Assembly (NCBI RefSeq): GCF_030253575.1
Contig: NC_080563.1
Coordinates: 15,581,001-15,645,000 of the forward strand
Direction of reading: 5' to 3'
DNA length: 64,000 bases
From: Rhododendron vialii
Lineage: Eukaryota > Streptophyta > Magnoliopsida > Ericales > Ericaceae
The position numbers and the translations under genes are program-made. Shown piece after piece: positions 1 through 11,748 of this stretch; the stretch's first letter is position 1, and each line of letters opens with the position of its first letter. The notes under the pieces are model-generated. The model was not told where the DNA came from, searched no databases, and saw nothing but the letters and a program-made list of their open reading frames with translations.

Positions 1-1002
1 ATTCACAGGGATCTGCAATGTATAGAAGTGCAAACAAATATGGGGAATTAAATGGAATATATAACCTACTTTCTGTTTTTTACGGAGAAAACTTACACTA
101 ATTTACCTTCCAAAGCATGAAACGGAACTAGAAAGGTTGGATTAATATTTTTTCCTAATCTACCAACAAAAGCAGTATAGAGACGAACAATATTACATGA
201 GTAAGGATGCACATATAAAAATAGAATACGTTCACTTGTGTTTGAGTTAACACACCCTAGACAATTAAAGGAGACTAGGCGAAAAGGATCAAACATTTCT
301 ATAAAGAGAGACATATTCGCATCCTTCTTACTTTCTCTGCCCTTCCAGCATTGTCCTCCCTTAGATCTGTATTCACTATGCTGACAGGGCACAACAGATG
401 CAAGGAAAATGTACCATAAGCAAGCCTCCCTTAAACTAACACAAAACTAAATCATAAAAGCTCATTAAAAGAAAATAATAAAAATGAGAATAATTCAAAA
501 TATACTAAAGAACTAAAATATCAACAGAAATGAAATTACACAGACAAATTGAAGAAATATGGCATGTGAGACTGGAAGGCACTATTTCAATGACTTAAAG
601 TCGTAGATCTTCCCACGTGAGGGGTTCTATCAGAATGTTCAACTCCAAGATTCAACTATGTTTCTCGCAGCCTTCCTCATCTAGCAGTCAGCTTCAGAAG
701 TGAACAAGCCGTAAACTGAGTTGCCCCTTTATATATAAAAATGGGACAAGTGAACATCGTGCAATAGGTTGGGAGACTTCAGGCCTTGAACCACAGTTAG
801 TGTCATCATAAGAATGATGACAACAATATCAGAGAACAAGTTCGGATTTATGCCCTGCTAGATCAACTATGGAAGCAATCTGCTTGTTAGGTAGATTTGT
901 CAAAAAGTACAGAGTGAACGAGAAGAACCTTCACATAGTTTTCAAACTTAGAAAAAGTATTTGTGAAGGTGCTAAAACACGTTATATGGTGGGTCTTGGA
1001 GA
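1..1002. other. Intergenic, no gene recognised
   Basis: AT-rich sequence with scattered short open frames and no recognisable domain, repeat or RNA gene. I could not link it to the flanking LINE relic or to a gene entering from the left edge. Confidence 0.5.
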
Positions 1003-1661
1003 AAAAGAATGTGACCAAAGAATACATTAATGTGGTTCAGGACGTATATGGATGTGCTGCCATTACTATTAGATCCCTAGTGAGGAAACAAGTGAATTCC
1101 CAATCGTAGTAGAATTACACCAAGGATCTGCTTTGAGCCTTTACCTCTTCGCGTTAGTTAGGAATAATTGACTAAACATATTCTGCATGATATATCACAG
1201 TGTAAGTTGGTCGTGGATAATATTGTCTTAATAGATGAAACTGCAAGAGGTGTTAGCGCTAAATTAGGAACTTGGAAACAAGCATTAGAGTCAAAAGGAT
1301 TTAGGATCAGTAGATCTAAAACAGAATACTTGGAATGTAGGTTTAGCAATAGTCAAAGTGATAGCGTTGACAGAGTGACCCTCCAAAATCAGCAATTACC
1401 AAGAAGCAATTACCAAGAAGAAACGTTTTAATTATCTAGGCCCAATGTTAGTATGGAAAGACTGTGGATGATTCGATGGATCAAGTGGCAGAGTGCTTCG
1501 GAATGTTGTGCGACCACATGATACCTGTAAAGTTGGAGGAAAATTATACCACACATTCATATGCCAACCTTGTTATACCACACAGGCTACGAAGAAACAT
1601 GTGAGTTAAAATGAATATAGCCGAAATGATAATGTCAAGATGAATGTGTGGTAAGACTTCG
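1003..1661 (+). pseudogene. Decayed LINE (non-LTR retrotransposon) reverse transcriptase relic
   Basis: Pieces in several plus-strand frames read like the C-terminal half of a plant LINE reverse transcriptase. In order they are a YINVVQDVYG segment near 1020, ELHQGSALSLYLFALV near 1115-1160 (the conserved LHQGSALSPYLFAL block), LVVDNIVLIDETARGV at about 1205-1255, ALESKGFRISRSKTEYLE at about 1285-1340, FNYLG near 1420, CDHMIPVKL near 1510, and MNIAEMIMSR then MCGKT near 1610-1655. The catalytic FADD block has become VVDN, and stops and frameshifts separate the pieces, so the copy is dead. The longest clean stretch is 1168-1431. Only the RT end is visible; I see no endonuclease domain or poly(A) tail. 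The family call rests on remembered LINE motifs. Confidence 0.8.
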
Positions 1662-2622
1662 CGAAATTGACACAAACACAATCACGGAATGGTAGAGGCA
1701 CAATGTTCTAAAAATCGCTAGGTGCTAATCGGGCGGAAAAGGGGAGGTGGTATTTTGAATATCATGGAGTAATATGGTCAAAGTAGATGGTAACACTAAC
1801 GGAGGAGTGGACCAAAAATGATTTTAGAGGTGATAGTTCGCAGGGATTAGATTTTTTGAATATCACTAAACACAATGCTCTCGACAGAGCTCAATAAATT
1901 GAAACTGATTTTTTTCCCAAACCAAAAACCATTTCCTATCCACATATTTAAAACAAAATTTGAGTATCGAGAGCAATAGGGAAGCATTTCAATGGCGAAT
2001 TTACGATAAGTAAACTAAGAAGAAAAAATTGCCTATGCTTTTTGAAACCTAGAAGCATTTGACACGTCTAAAAAAATGCATAGACGCAAAGGGCTTTCGG
2101 GGTAAAAAAAAGGTTAGGACAAGGTCCAATCCTATCCAGACATCCACCCCTAATTAGTGATTAAAGCAACATGTACCTGATAACCTGGAAGGAAACTTAC
2201 CCTTCAAAACTGGTCATGGACACATTGGCATGGCCACATAGGCCATCGGTCTAGCCAACTTAATCCGGTGACCAATCTCCCACTACCAGAAAGCCCAAAA
2301 AGAGCTTCATTCTCCGGTTTCAAAACCTCTACGGCAACCTCAAGCATGAAATGTTTCGGAATGGGCACCACTATCCCAGCCAGGATGCAAACACGTAAGT
2401 TATTCCCCGACAAAAAAGTTTTCAAGAAAGGAATAAATCAGCTCCTAAAGTTTTGATGAGCAAACTAACAAAGAAAATTTGTCCACGCTTGAGAAAAACA
2501 ACTGCTAGACATTTGTCAGATGCAACCACCAAGGGAAAATGAATTGAATGGGGCAAGCAAGAATCTCTACTCATTTAGGGTAATTAAAGGAAGATATGAT
2601 GATGCAAAAAAAAAAGGGAAAT
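1662..2622. other. Intergenic, no gene recognised
   Basis: No gene supported. The first 150-200 bases may be the decayed continuation of the LINE relic, but the match is too weak to delimit. Confidence 0.4.
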
Positions 2623-2730
2623 GATTTTGCCACACCATTTTTTAATAATGCCACACCCTGCAAGTGTATTTTTTCACCAAAAAATACACTTGCAGGGTGT
2701 GGCATTATCAAAAAAGGGTGTGGCAAAATC
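2623..2730. mobile_element. Hairpin MITE, family A copy 1 (108 bp)
   Basis: Near-perfect inverted repeat. The left arm begins GATTTTGCCACACC and the right arm ends GGTGTGGCAAAATC. The inner halves TTTTTCACC and AAAAAATACACTTGCAGGG also pair, so the unit folds into one long hairpin. Three further copies with the same termini (consensus GATTTTGYCAC) lie at 22834-22942, 22965-23075 and 38553-38667. No coding capacity. Confidence 0.85.
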
Positions 2731-3547
2731 ACTATCCAAAAAAAAAGGCAACATGCTTCAAAACCATAAAGTCAAACAAATCATAATATTACGCATGCTA
2801 AAACTGAATGCATGGCATCACGTCACTGTAAACCCGACAGAAATAAACCGATATCGGTAATTCAAATCTGGCCTTCGCATCCAGAAGTGGGACAATGCAG
2901 AAAAGGAAAATTAGCAGGATATGGTCAGATATTTACTTCCAAAAGATGGGCCACTTAGTTAACATTGCCAATCAAATCAATTATGAAGCTATAAGCTGAT
3001 ATTTCCCTGGCCATAATGAAGCTACTAGCTAGAAAAACAATCTCGCATCTAAACTCTAGGCAAAAGGACCAAGATTAGTAAGACAGAGAAATGCCAAGGA
3101 GAACAAAAAGAAATCGACAAAATACCAAAATTCATTGATTAAAGTTGCCAGACATTTGAACAGTTCCTAAGCCATGAATTACATATACCAAAAACTTGTG
3201 AGTATTCGAGAAGTACCCATCTCCCAGTCAAGTACTTGTCTCTCCCAAACCCACAATGGAAATATACATGATCAACAAGGAACACCATGTAAACGGAAGC
3301 AAAGAGCCTACTTATTGACCACTAATAGTAACTTCTATTCTAAAAGAAATGTTGGTCTTCACACTTGAGCGGCTTCTCTTGACCCAAACTTTTGGGCAAT
3401 GAACCAACAAACTAAACCATGGTCCCAACTCTATTGCCTATTCGGTAGCATCATACTTGAATGGGTTACTCTGTTTCTTCCCTACTAAGGAAACCCACAA
3501 TTCCATTCACGCCCATTATTGCCAACCACCGAAATTGCTTCTTTTTA
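2731..3547. other. 3' flank of the ITPK1-type gene
   Basis: Non-coding sequence downstream of the minus-strand kinase. The part next to 3548 should hold its 3' UTR. I see no unambiguous polyadenylation signal and no other gene. Confidence 0.5.
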
Positions 3548-4531
3548 TCAATCTTTCTCTTTCTTCCCCAACATATCGCAGAAAAAGTCCGTCAAAACAG
3601 TCTCGTACGACGGCATTTTTGCGTACCCGGGGAAGTAGTTTATGTCAATTACCAAGTACCTATTCCCAACCCTAATATCCCTAATAACATCGAAGTTAAA
3701 AAGATGCAGTTTGGTCGCCTTTCGCAACCCGAGAGCAATATCAGTGATAAGACGCGACGGAGGCATCTCCGCCTCCTCCAACAAATTCGACGTGCAATAC
3801 TTAACCTCGTCGCTCTTGTCATGTGAAGGCAGATTCGAGATCTGCGAAAAACACAAAGAGCTCTCAAGGCTCATGACCTTCTCCTCCGACACGTCCGGCA
3901 GGGAATTCCTCTTCACGCACTTGACGTAGTCCCCGACGACGTACACCTTGAATATCACGCCGCCGTGGTTCACGAATTCCTGCAGCACGATCGAGGGCTT
4001 CAGCTTGCTCAAACCCTCTCGGTTGTACACCAGCGACATCTTGTGCGACTTCGCGCTCCCATCGGCAACCAAGGGTTTCGCAATGACGGGAAATTTCAAA
4101 CCCTCGGTCCACAAATCCGGATTCATCAGAGTCTCCTCGTTATGTATAACTACCTGCTTCGGGATCCCGAAGGACTCCGTCCTGGCGGTCTCTAAATTCA
4201 ACTCCAGCTCCCCCACCACGTCGAGCATCGAGATCCGGTTGTGCAGCCGCTCGATGTCGTCCGGCGAGTCAATGACCCGCGTGGCGGGGTTCCCCGCCGC
4301 GTAGTCCTTGAGCTGGTTCTTCCAGTCCTCGCCGCACATCTTGTGCAGGACGCAGTCGAACGGGCCCTGATCGGCTAGGGGCCTGTCGACGTCGATCGGG
4401 ATGAGATCGATGCCGCGCTGGCTTGCGAGGTCCACCAGGGAAGGCTGGATGAAGCTATATTTCTTCTTCGGTGCGAGCGCGTAGCCGATTCTGAATCTGC
4501 TTATGGGTTCCGCCATTGCCTTCCGCTCCAA
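3548..4531 (-). CDS. ITPK1: Inositol-tetrakisphosphate 1-kinase / inositol 1,3,4-trisphosphate 5/6-kinase
   Basis: A 327-residue, uninterrupted frame. It matches plant ITPK1 proteins throughout: N-terminal [19 protein letters not shown] (about residues 14-32), [16 protein letters not shown] near 62-78, the ATP-grasp segments [16 protein letters not shown] (about 148-163) and [20 protein letters not shown] (about 188-207), FNFDVIRD near 278, and the metal-binding [14 protein letters not shown] (294-307) near the C terminus. Family knowledge: a soluble kinase phosphorylating inositol tris- and tetrakisphosphates in phytate synthesis, also acting on InsP6. A second in-frame ATG at 4516 gives MAEPISRF and a 322-residue protein; that start fits family N-termini slightly better. 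An intronless structure is usual for this clade. No truncation or missing key residue is visible, so the gene looks functional. Confidence 0.96.
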   Translation of the reverse strand: MERKAMAEPISRFRIGYALAPKKKYSFIQPSLVDLASQRGIDLIPIDVDRPLADQGPFDCVLHKMCGEDWKNQLKDYAAGNPATRVIDSPDDIERLHNRISMLDVVGELELNLETARTESFGIPKQVVIHNEETLMNPDLWTEGLKFPVIAKPLVADGSAKSHKMSLVYNREGLSKLKPSIVLQEFVNHGGVIFKVYVVGDYVKCVKRNSLPDVSEEKVMSLESSLCFSQISNLPSHDKSDEVKYCTSNLLEEAEMPPSRLITDIALGLRKATKLHLFNFDVIRDIRVGNRYLVIDINYFPGYAKMPSYETVLTDFFCDMLGKKEKD

Positions 4532-4740
4532 AATGCATAACCCTCTGGAATTCGAAACGGTGATGGTGGTAAAATTGGGCGAATTCTTGGGGCTTTATTT
4601 CTGTTGTTATCGGCAATGAATAGAATCGAATTCGCTTGAAAGGATAATATTGAAAACTACGGAAAAAGATATTCGATACAGGAATACAATACAATATCAT
4701 CAAGTAGACAAGAGAGAGACACAAAGATTATGGCGGAAGG

Positions 4741-4750
4741 ATATATATAG
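4741..4750 (-). promoter_or_regulatory. TATA box of the ITPK1-type gene
   Basis: On the minus strand the sequence reads CTATATATAT, about 210 bases upstream of the first ATG at 4531. Initiation would fall near 4710-4715, leaving a 5' UTR of roughly 180 bases. Position and composition are typical of a plant core promoter; initiation itself is inferred. Confidence 0.6.
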
Positions 4751-6358
4751 GCGGGAGTGGTGATAGGGTTAGGGTTTGATGTGGGACCAGATCCTGCCCA
4801 GTTTTTATTGGGGTCCAGTTCGGTTGTGGGCTCTTTTCCGGATTTGAAATAATGATCGAAATTGTTCATTTCGTCAAGTTCTTTAAATCTGTCGTATATA
4901 TGAAAATCTTGCTTGATCGAATATTGATAGATACGTTTAAAAAAACAGATTTGTACAAGAAAAATGAAATGGCAAAAAAAATTGGAAATTAATTACAAAG
5001 TGCAAAATTCTATGATCATTGTACATACCTGTTTTGTTCGAGATTCTATCATTATCCAATCATGCTAATTTTTTACATGAATAAAATATTTAACAAGATC
5101 TACGAAAGGAACAATTTCCATCATTATTTCATGCCCTCAAAATTGGACCAAATTGAACCATACAAAAACTGGACAGGACCTGTCCCGGGTTTGGGGAATC
5201 CACGTGCCACGAGTGTGTGAAATTTCTGGGGGATTCGCGCCGCACAAAGGTACGCATATCGGTGAAGGGTTGGATTTTTGTGGCTCGAGGAATGGACGGT
5301 GGGGATGTATTATAATGGCGCATGGTGTGGTGAGGCCATTTTTCTTCCTCTTTCGAATAGAATAATCAAAAGCATTTTGGGGGGACCTTTTTAGCTATTG
5401 ATGATATGCCTAATTCCTTTGTGATTGGTGACCAAGAAAATTGTAAAAAAACGTGCGAAAAATAGATTATTTTTTGTTTTGTGCTCTGATTTTATGAGAA
5501 GAGACTGACTACGAGTACAGAGGCGAATCTAGATGTGGTCATATGGGGTCACGGCTCCCACGTTGTTTCGGATGAGTTTTTAAAAAAAAAAATTATATTA
5601 GTATTAGTAATTTTGTTTGTTAATAATACCTAAATATTATATTTTATATTAAGTGTTACAAATATTGGCACGTCCGCACTTTAAAAACATATAGTATTCG
5701 TTTTGGATCCCAAAATTCAATTTTTCTTCCCGCACCACGGTTTCTCATAAGTTTTTCCTTCAATTATTTATCTCATTCTTCTTTCGATCTCTCTCCACTT
5801 ACTATTCAAAAAACCTCCCTCAAATTCTAAACCGAACAAACTATTAGATTTCCGAACCTTGAAATTTCAAAATCTTATTTATAGTTCGGCTCCCGCGTTT
5901 ATGAAATCCTAGTTCCCTCCCTGTATGAGTACCAACCAAAGTTTGTACATATGTCGAATGTTGTCATGTGGGGTCTATTATGGGTCATATGTAAATGATT
6001 TGATCCGTTGATAAATTTTAAAATATTTTTTAAGTGGCCTCATAAAAAATCAGCTTAATTGAATATGTGTAAGTATATGATCCAATCTATTAATTTTTCA
6101 TTTAGCCTAACATAATTTGAGTGTGTCACATAGCACATAGAAAACACGTAAGTACATTAATACGGCATAGTTTAACATCGTATGATTAACTTATGTACTT
6201 AATAAAGCATGACTAGCATAATTAAACACCTAGAATATTACGTCATCAACCTTATCAAAGCTACAAAGTGCACACAAAAAATATGTTGCAGATTCGCAAC
6301 AATACCCTATTTTTACAGCTCTTCCATGACGACTATCCGCCTAGTAACCGTGCTATTA
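4751..6358. other. Intergenic with degenerate repeat pieces
   Basis: AT-rich, no gene. At about 5515-5930 lies a possible old inserted element: its two ends, read inward, share a loose terminal match (TACAGAGGCGAATCTAG against TACAGGGAGGGAACTAG) and GGCTCCC blocks. At about 5980-6110 is a single arm related to the MITEs at 6359 and 9935 (AAAAATCAGCTTAATTG core). Confidence 0.4.
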
Positions 6359-6723
6359 GCACCGACCAAACTCCTACCGACGACGGGCATACGGGACTCA
6401 CTTTGGGTTCCACACAGATGATTCGAGCCGTTTAATAATTTTTTTAAAATATAATCGAGTTGGCCAGTGAAAAATCAGCCTCATCCGACATGTGTAGATA
6501 CTCAATCCAATCTTTCATTTTTTCATTCGGATTACTAGATCTTGTAATCTGAGTCCGAATGAAAAAATAAAAAATTGGATCGAGCACTTACATATATCAG
6601 ATTAAGCTGATTTATCATGGATCCACTCAATTTCTTTTTAAATTATTGAACGGCTCGAATCATCCATGGGGAACCCGGAGTGGGCCCCCATCATTACCCC
6701 ATCGGTAGGGGTTTGGTCAATGC
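6359..6723. mobile_element. MITE with long terminal inverted repeats, family B (365 bp)
   Basis: The left end, GCACCGACCAAACTCCTACC, is the inverted counterpart of the right end GGTAGGGGTTTGGTCAATGC. Pairing continues inward through ATGATTCGAGCCG / CGGCTCGAATCAT and AATCAGCC / GCTGATTT to a central AGATCTTGTAATCT. The whole unit is one imperfect hairpin with no coding capacity. No clear target-site duplication. Confidence 0.75.
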
Positions 6724-7500
6724 AATTGCAAGTAGCTTTTTCGTTAGGCATGGTGAAGTAAAAGAAGAAGAGAGAAACTTATTCACGGTTCAGCGAACAA
6801 GTTGTTTACAGCAGCAACCAATTGCAATAGTTTAAAAGTATTCTGGCCGGTCCGGATTTTAAACTCTTCCCCGGAAAAGTTTTATTAAAATTCAGACCGT
6901 CCAGAACACATTTGAACGGTCACAATTGGCTCTATAAACAACTATTCACGGCTCCGCGGTTAAAAAGATTTTTCTCTCAAAAAAAAATGAAGAGAAACTA
7001 GCACGCGCGTCACGGATTCACAGCAACAACCAAATACCACTTTCCTTTTCAGTGGTCGCATCAGTTAAACCATTAAACCAATATCTGAGTCTTGTTCCCT
7101 AGAAGAACAATAAACATGTAACACACTTCTGTTTAGTCCCTCGTGATCATGAAAGAGTGCATGCATCTAGCTAGTTTCTTTTTTGAATTTTGCAACCGCT
7201 CCTTATCACATGCATGCATCTGCGACGTAAACTAAAAAACCAACCTATAAATCCACAAACACAGTACATGCATGCATGCATGCACAAGAAGTTCTGTGAG
7301 AATTAAGCACATTTTACTTTTACATACCCAAATATCACAAATATGGAAAAACCCAAGTGATGCATATGATTGAGAGACCAATAAGTGCTCCGAACCCAAA
7401 GTTAGACACGAATTTTGGTTCATATGCATTTGATCTGCAACTATTAGCGCTCGAGTCCAAACCTAAAAACTACTTGATATATACAGTGGGATTAGAAAAA
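6724..7500. other. Intergenic, no gene recognised
   Basis: No gene or clear element. A run of (GCAT)n at about 7267-7282 is the only simple repeat. Confidence 0.45.
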
Positions 7501-8262
7501 GGGCTACTCAAAAAATTTGGTGAACCGTGAAACCGGTCCGGACCGAATTGATCCGTACCTTTTGGATTTTGTCCGTGGATTAATGGTTCGGACACGGATT
7601 GAAAAATTAGAAAACCGTGACTCGCGGTTTGGTCCACGGATTTTCATTACGAAACCGTGGATTAACCTAACCGAACCGAACCGTGAGATATTTATTTTAT
7701 ATAAATAATATATATGTGTGTGTGTATTTATATAATAAATTGTTAGTAATGTTAACATTTTTTTCCACCAATTTTAATATTTTATCTTAATAATGGGATA
7801 TAGCGTAGATGTACATAAAATATAGGGAGTAAATCGTAGTTTTTTCATATAAATTACGGGTAACCCTAGTTGAGTTTCAGTAGTTCGTTTCTTTTCCGGT
7901 TCTTTTATGCATGTTATGTAATGTACTACAATGATACAATCCTACTAGTGTTTTAGATTCTTTTGAATTTGATTTTTGAAGTAAGCCTTGGGTAGTTTAT
8001 GTAACAAGTACTTTTTAGAAGTGTTAAACTTAATTCTGAATGTAACCTTCTTCTTTTTTATTATGTGATATATGCTTGAACTTTATTTTTGTTAAAATTC
8101 GTGGACAAAACCGTAACCGATCCGCGAGTCACGGATCGGATTGGAACCGGACCGTAGGACTTTTGGTCCGGACACGGATTTCATTTTATAAAAACCGTGA
8201 CTAGCGGTTTGGTCCTCGGATTCCTAAAAATCCAAACCGAACCGGACCGCGAGCAGCCGTAA
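7501..8262. repeat. Inverted-repeat element rich in CCGGACCG / ACGGATT motifs
   Basis: Two arms, about 7501-7690 and 8095-8262, are GC-richer than the AT-rich middle and are imperfect inverted copies. The left arm reads ACCGGTCCGGACC, TTTGTCCGTGGATT, GGACACGGATT, CCGTGACTCGCGGTTTGGTCC. The right arm has the complementary blocks in reverse order and ends AACCGGACCGCGAGCAGCCG. Termini GGCTACTC and RC GGCTGCTC agree. The structure suggests a non-autonomous TIR transposon about 760 bp long; superfamily unknown. Confidence 0.55.
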
Positions 8263-9934
8263 AATAATTCATACAAAGTGACTCAATATATGTCCATAGC
8301 ATCATGAGGCGATCTTATTGGGCCAAGCCCAATGTCCGTTACAAGAGGATGTCTGATTGCGTGACCAGATGTGTACGTTAAGGTGTGTCAAACAGAATCC
8401 AGAGCATTGGGCTACTTGTTAGCCTAAATTGAGGAATGACATCTCGATGCCATGTGGATGCCTAAATGGAACTGCTCGTCCACGTGTCATCCGGTTGACA
8501 TGGTATTTAATTGGCCGATGTCAATGACATCATAGAAGGATTTATACGTATTGAGAGACAATAGGAATGGAGTACGAGAAACTCTGGATGGGCACGAGGT
8601 AATTTGTAGAGTGAAGCCGATGATGAGGTGTTTAGTGGCAAGTCATCACACATCCTGTATAATGATGCGATATAACTTAAAAAAGGTACGCCAGCTGTTA
8701 TACTTCCTCTGAGTTTTATCCTGACTTAAGTATCGGAATGTACCGTTCGATCGACAATATCATTGTCATTCTATACACTAAGCTCATTATAGAGGGAAGA
8801 AAGTGAACATTATTCTTCCCCGCCACAGCACCACACATAAGTTTTCCAAATACTAAGATAGAAAAATAATTAGAAGGAACCAAAAAAAGCGAGAGGCATA
8901 AATATAGACACTAAAAAGTAAGAGCAAAGTACATAAGCCTAAAGAAAAAGAAAAAAACTATTGCAGCTTTACGGAAGTTCTAAACACGCTTTAAAAAGGT
9001 TAGTATTTTGGGGGGGGAAATTATTCAGCACTTCAAAAATTTTGAAATTTCAGATTTTAAACTATCAAGCTGCCAAAAAATTGCCTTACCAAATGAGCAA
9101 TTGTAGAGGTCATATATACGTGATAGTATAATTTTCTTAACAACTTTTGCTGCTGTATTTTCTTATCAATTTAACAACATAAAAAAGAAAGTTCTAATTA
9201 TAACTTTATTTGGTTAAGGAAAGTTCCAACTTCCAACAACTTGATGTATTCATTTGAACACATGCATGACATTCCTAAAACTCCAATGGCCCAACTGTCG
9301 CTTTTATAGGGTTTGTTGCTTATACTCCGTTTTTTGGGTGCAAAGCCCATGAATAATGAACGATATAGCTTAATTCTCTTCACACTACGTCAATTTTAAT
9401 GTGAAGAAAATATGTCTATCACCTTCCCAATTGATCAAGAAGGATATACTGTAAATGAATGCAAATGCTAACTAATGCTTCTGAGAACAAGTTAAGATGG
9501 ATTATATGCACAAATTAAGGTGTAATAAATATGGAAGGTGCAATACATACGGAATATGCAGAAACGAACAAGAAAATATTGATCAATAAGTATTTCATGT
9601 CATGACTGATTTCTATGGAGTATATGTCCAATGTCAATGTCATATTGCTCCGATCTATATAGACTAGAGAATTAGCTTTATTAATTTGGAGTTAGTTTTT
9701 CCACTTCATCTTCCCTTCTCTACTTTGTCTTCACGTTTCTTTTCCAATTGCAATGTATGAATTGGTTTCAGATGGTTGAGAATTCAATTCGGCTAAAATA
9801 TATACTTTGGCTGATGTGTTACCCGCCCACCAAAGACCTTCAGAAATGAACGCATAACTTTGGCTAACGTGTTGACCAAATTACTTAATTAGCCCCCCAA
9901 AAATGTGTTAATATGTGTACAGAGAACCGAGCAT
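8263..9934. other. Intergenic, no gene recognised
   Basis: No gene, RNA gene or well-bounded element could be supported. Short open frames here lack recognisable protein similarity. Confidence 0.45.
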
Positions 9935-10262
9935 AGACCCCGAGTACAGATGACTTTGAGACCCGAGATGGGTCGGTCTCATAAAGATGATTGGAACCGT
10001 TTATATTGTTCAAAATATTTTGTTTAGGATCCTCGCAAAAAATGATCTTAATCAAATATCGGTTAAGACCCTCATGAAACATTCAATTTTGTTTCAGAAT
10101 TCAGGTAAATTCAGACCTCATGCCTTTATCGATATCCGATTAAGCTGATTTTTACAAGAGACTTTAAATAAGATATTTCACACAAAATGGACACCTAATC
10201 ATCTTTGTAGTATCCGAGACGGTTCTCAAAGCCATTTGTGACTCTTATTTCTGTACCCCATA
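9935..10262. mobile_element. MITE with long inverted repeats, related to family B
   Basis: Left-arm blocks are GAGTACAGATGACTTTGAGA and AAAGATGATT. The reverse complement of the right arm carries GGGTACAGAAATAAGAGTCA, GGCTTTGAGAACCG and CAAAGATGATTAGG. The internal GATTAAGCTGATTTTT matches the 6359 MITE. About 330 bp, imperfect, non-coding. Confidence 0.6.
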
Positions 10263-10730
10263 GCCCGTAGCTTTCATCACAATTCTATATTCCACTCTAC
10301 TCGTTATTTTGTTCTTATTAATTGTCTTCTTTATTTTTACATCAATCATTTACGGACAATGAATTGCTCCAACATGGTAAGATTCCATTCGGATTAGATC
10401 AAAACACGGAGGGATATTCCTTGTAATTATACGGAGACGGAGGGATATTCCTTGTATTTATACGGAGGGATATTCCTTGAAAGGTTTACCCAAACTGACC
10501 AACTCACGGCCGCACTATCGCCACCAGTATATCTAGAAACAATTCCTTCATTTGGTTTACAATTCATTTGGTTTACAAAATTACCACGGACACAAATAGA
10601 TGTGCACAAATCTCGACACAAATAGAAAACCAACGTGTATGGACTATCGAGCGAGTTTTCAGATATATCTACATATGTGACTATGCACATCCATTTGTAT
10701 CGGGTCGTAGCATTGTTCTTTCGTTTATTA
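10263..10730. other. Intergenic with a short direct repeat
   Basis: Tandem copies of ACGGAGGGATATTCCTTG with variable spacers lie at about 10407-10480. A second doublet, ATTCATTTGGTTTACAA, is near 10546-10577. No gene. Confidence 0.5.
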
Positions 10731-11743
10731 TGGGGGTATTTGGGAACCAATTTTTTGCATTTTTGCATTCCCATTTTTGGATTTTGGATGTTTGGTTCTC
10801 CCATTTTCAAACGGGAGACTTAAATATTCATCCTCAGACCTCATCCCACGTAAGAATTCATTCCGGTCATTTTGAACAGTTATGTTTCCATCCTTTCATA
10901 TGGTGAATTACCTATCTTACCCTTTTAATAATATATTCATATATGTTTTATTAAATTGACATCCTAAATTAGTGGGATTCAACCATTTTTTAATTTAGTA
11001 GGATTCAACCATTTCTTAATTTAGTGGGATTCAATCTCAATAATTACGGGAGATAATTATGAAAGATGATTTCAAAGCTTAAAAGATTAGTAATAACCAA
11101 ATTTCACCGATTTTCATTCAAAAATCATATTTATTTTTTCATTTATACCACGTAACATCATGAAACCTTTTGGAATATGGTGGATTGACCATATTTTTAT
11201 TTTTTGCAAAATTATCATAAAAATTATTTCAGAACATATATAATATTCGTACTGATTATGTTTTTCATGGTTAATTTGTCATGAAAATAATAGACCAAAA
11301 TCATGATTTCTCGATGGAACTTGAAAACCCATAACATTCCGAGAAAATAGCCCTTTTTGGAAACACGGTGGATTCACCATATTTTTATTATTTGCAAAAT
11401 AATCTTAAGAAATATTTCAGAACATACACCACGAAAAAATATGAATAGACAATGTTTTATTTATGAAAACTCAACAATATGAAAAATACATTTATGTTTT
11501 AAACAAAAAACACCATGAAACGAAAAAGGTACAAAACTAAATGGAGCTAACCAGCAAGAACACGAGGAGATGGAGGAGGCATCATGGACGCATGCGGATC
11601 AGACGGAAAAGTCAGGGTCGCGGAGGCGGCGAACAGCGGAGGGGAGCTTCGAGGAGGTAGTAGGCGGCGATGAGTTTGTCTTGGGTTAGAATCACCGGTG
11701 GCGGGCTTGCGGCGGAGGAATCACCAGCGACAACGGAGGAGAA

Positions 11744-11748
11744 GACGA
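11744..11748. repeat. Target-site duplication (left) of the LTR element, GACGA
   Basis: GACGA directly precedes the 5' LTR and recurs directly after the 3' LTR at 18985-18989, the 5-bp duplication expected for LTR retrotransposon integration. Confidence 0.85.

Noticed and set aside
3457..4304. Plus-strand frames of 72-121 residues over the kinase gene
   Set aside because: Antisense shadows of the ITPK1 coding sequence.
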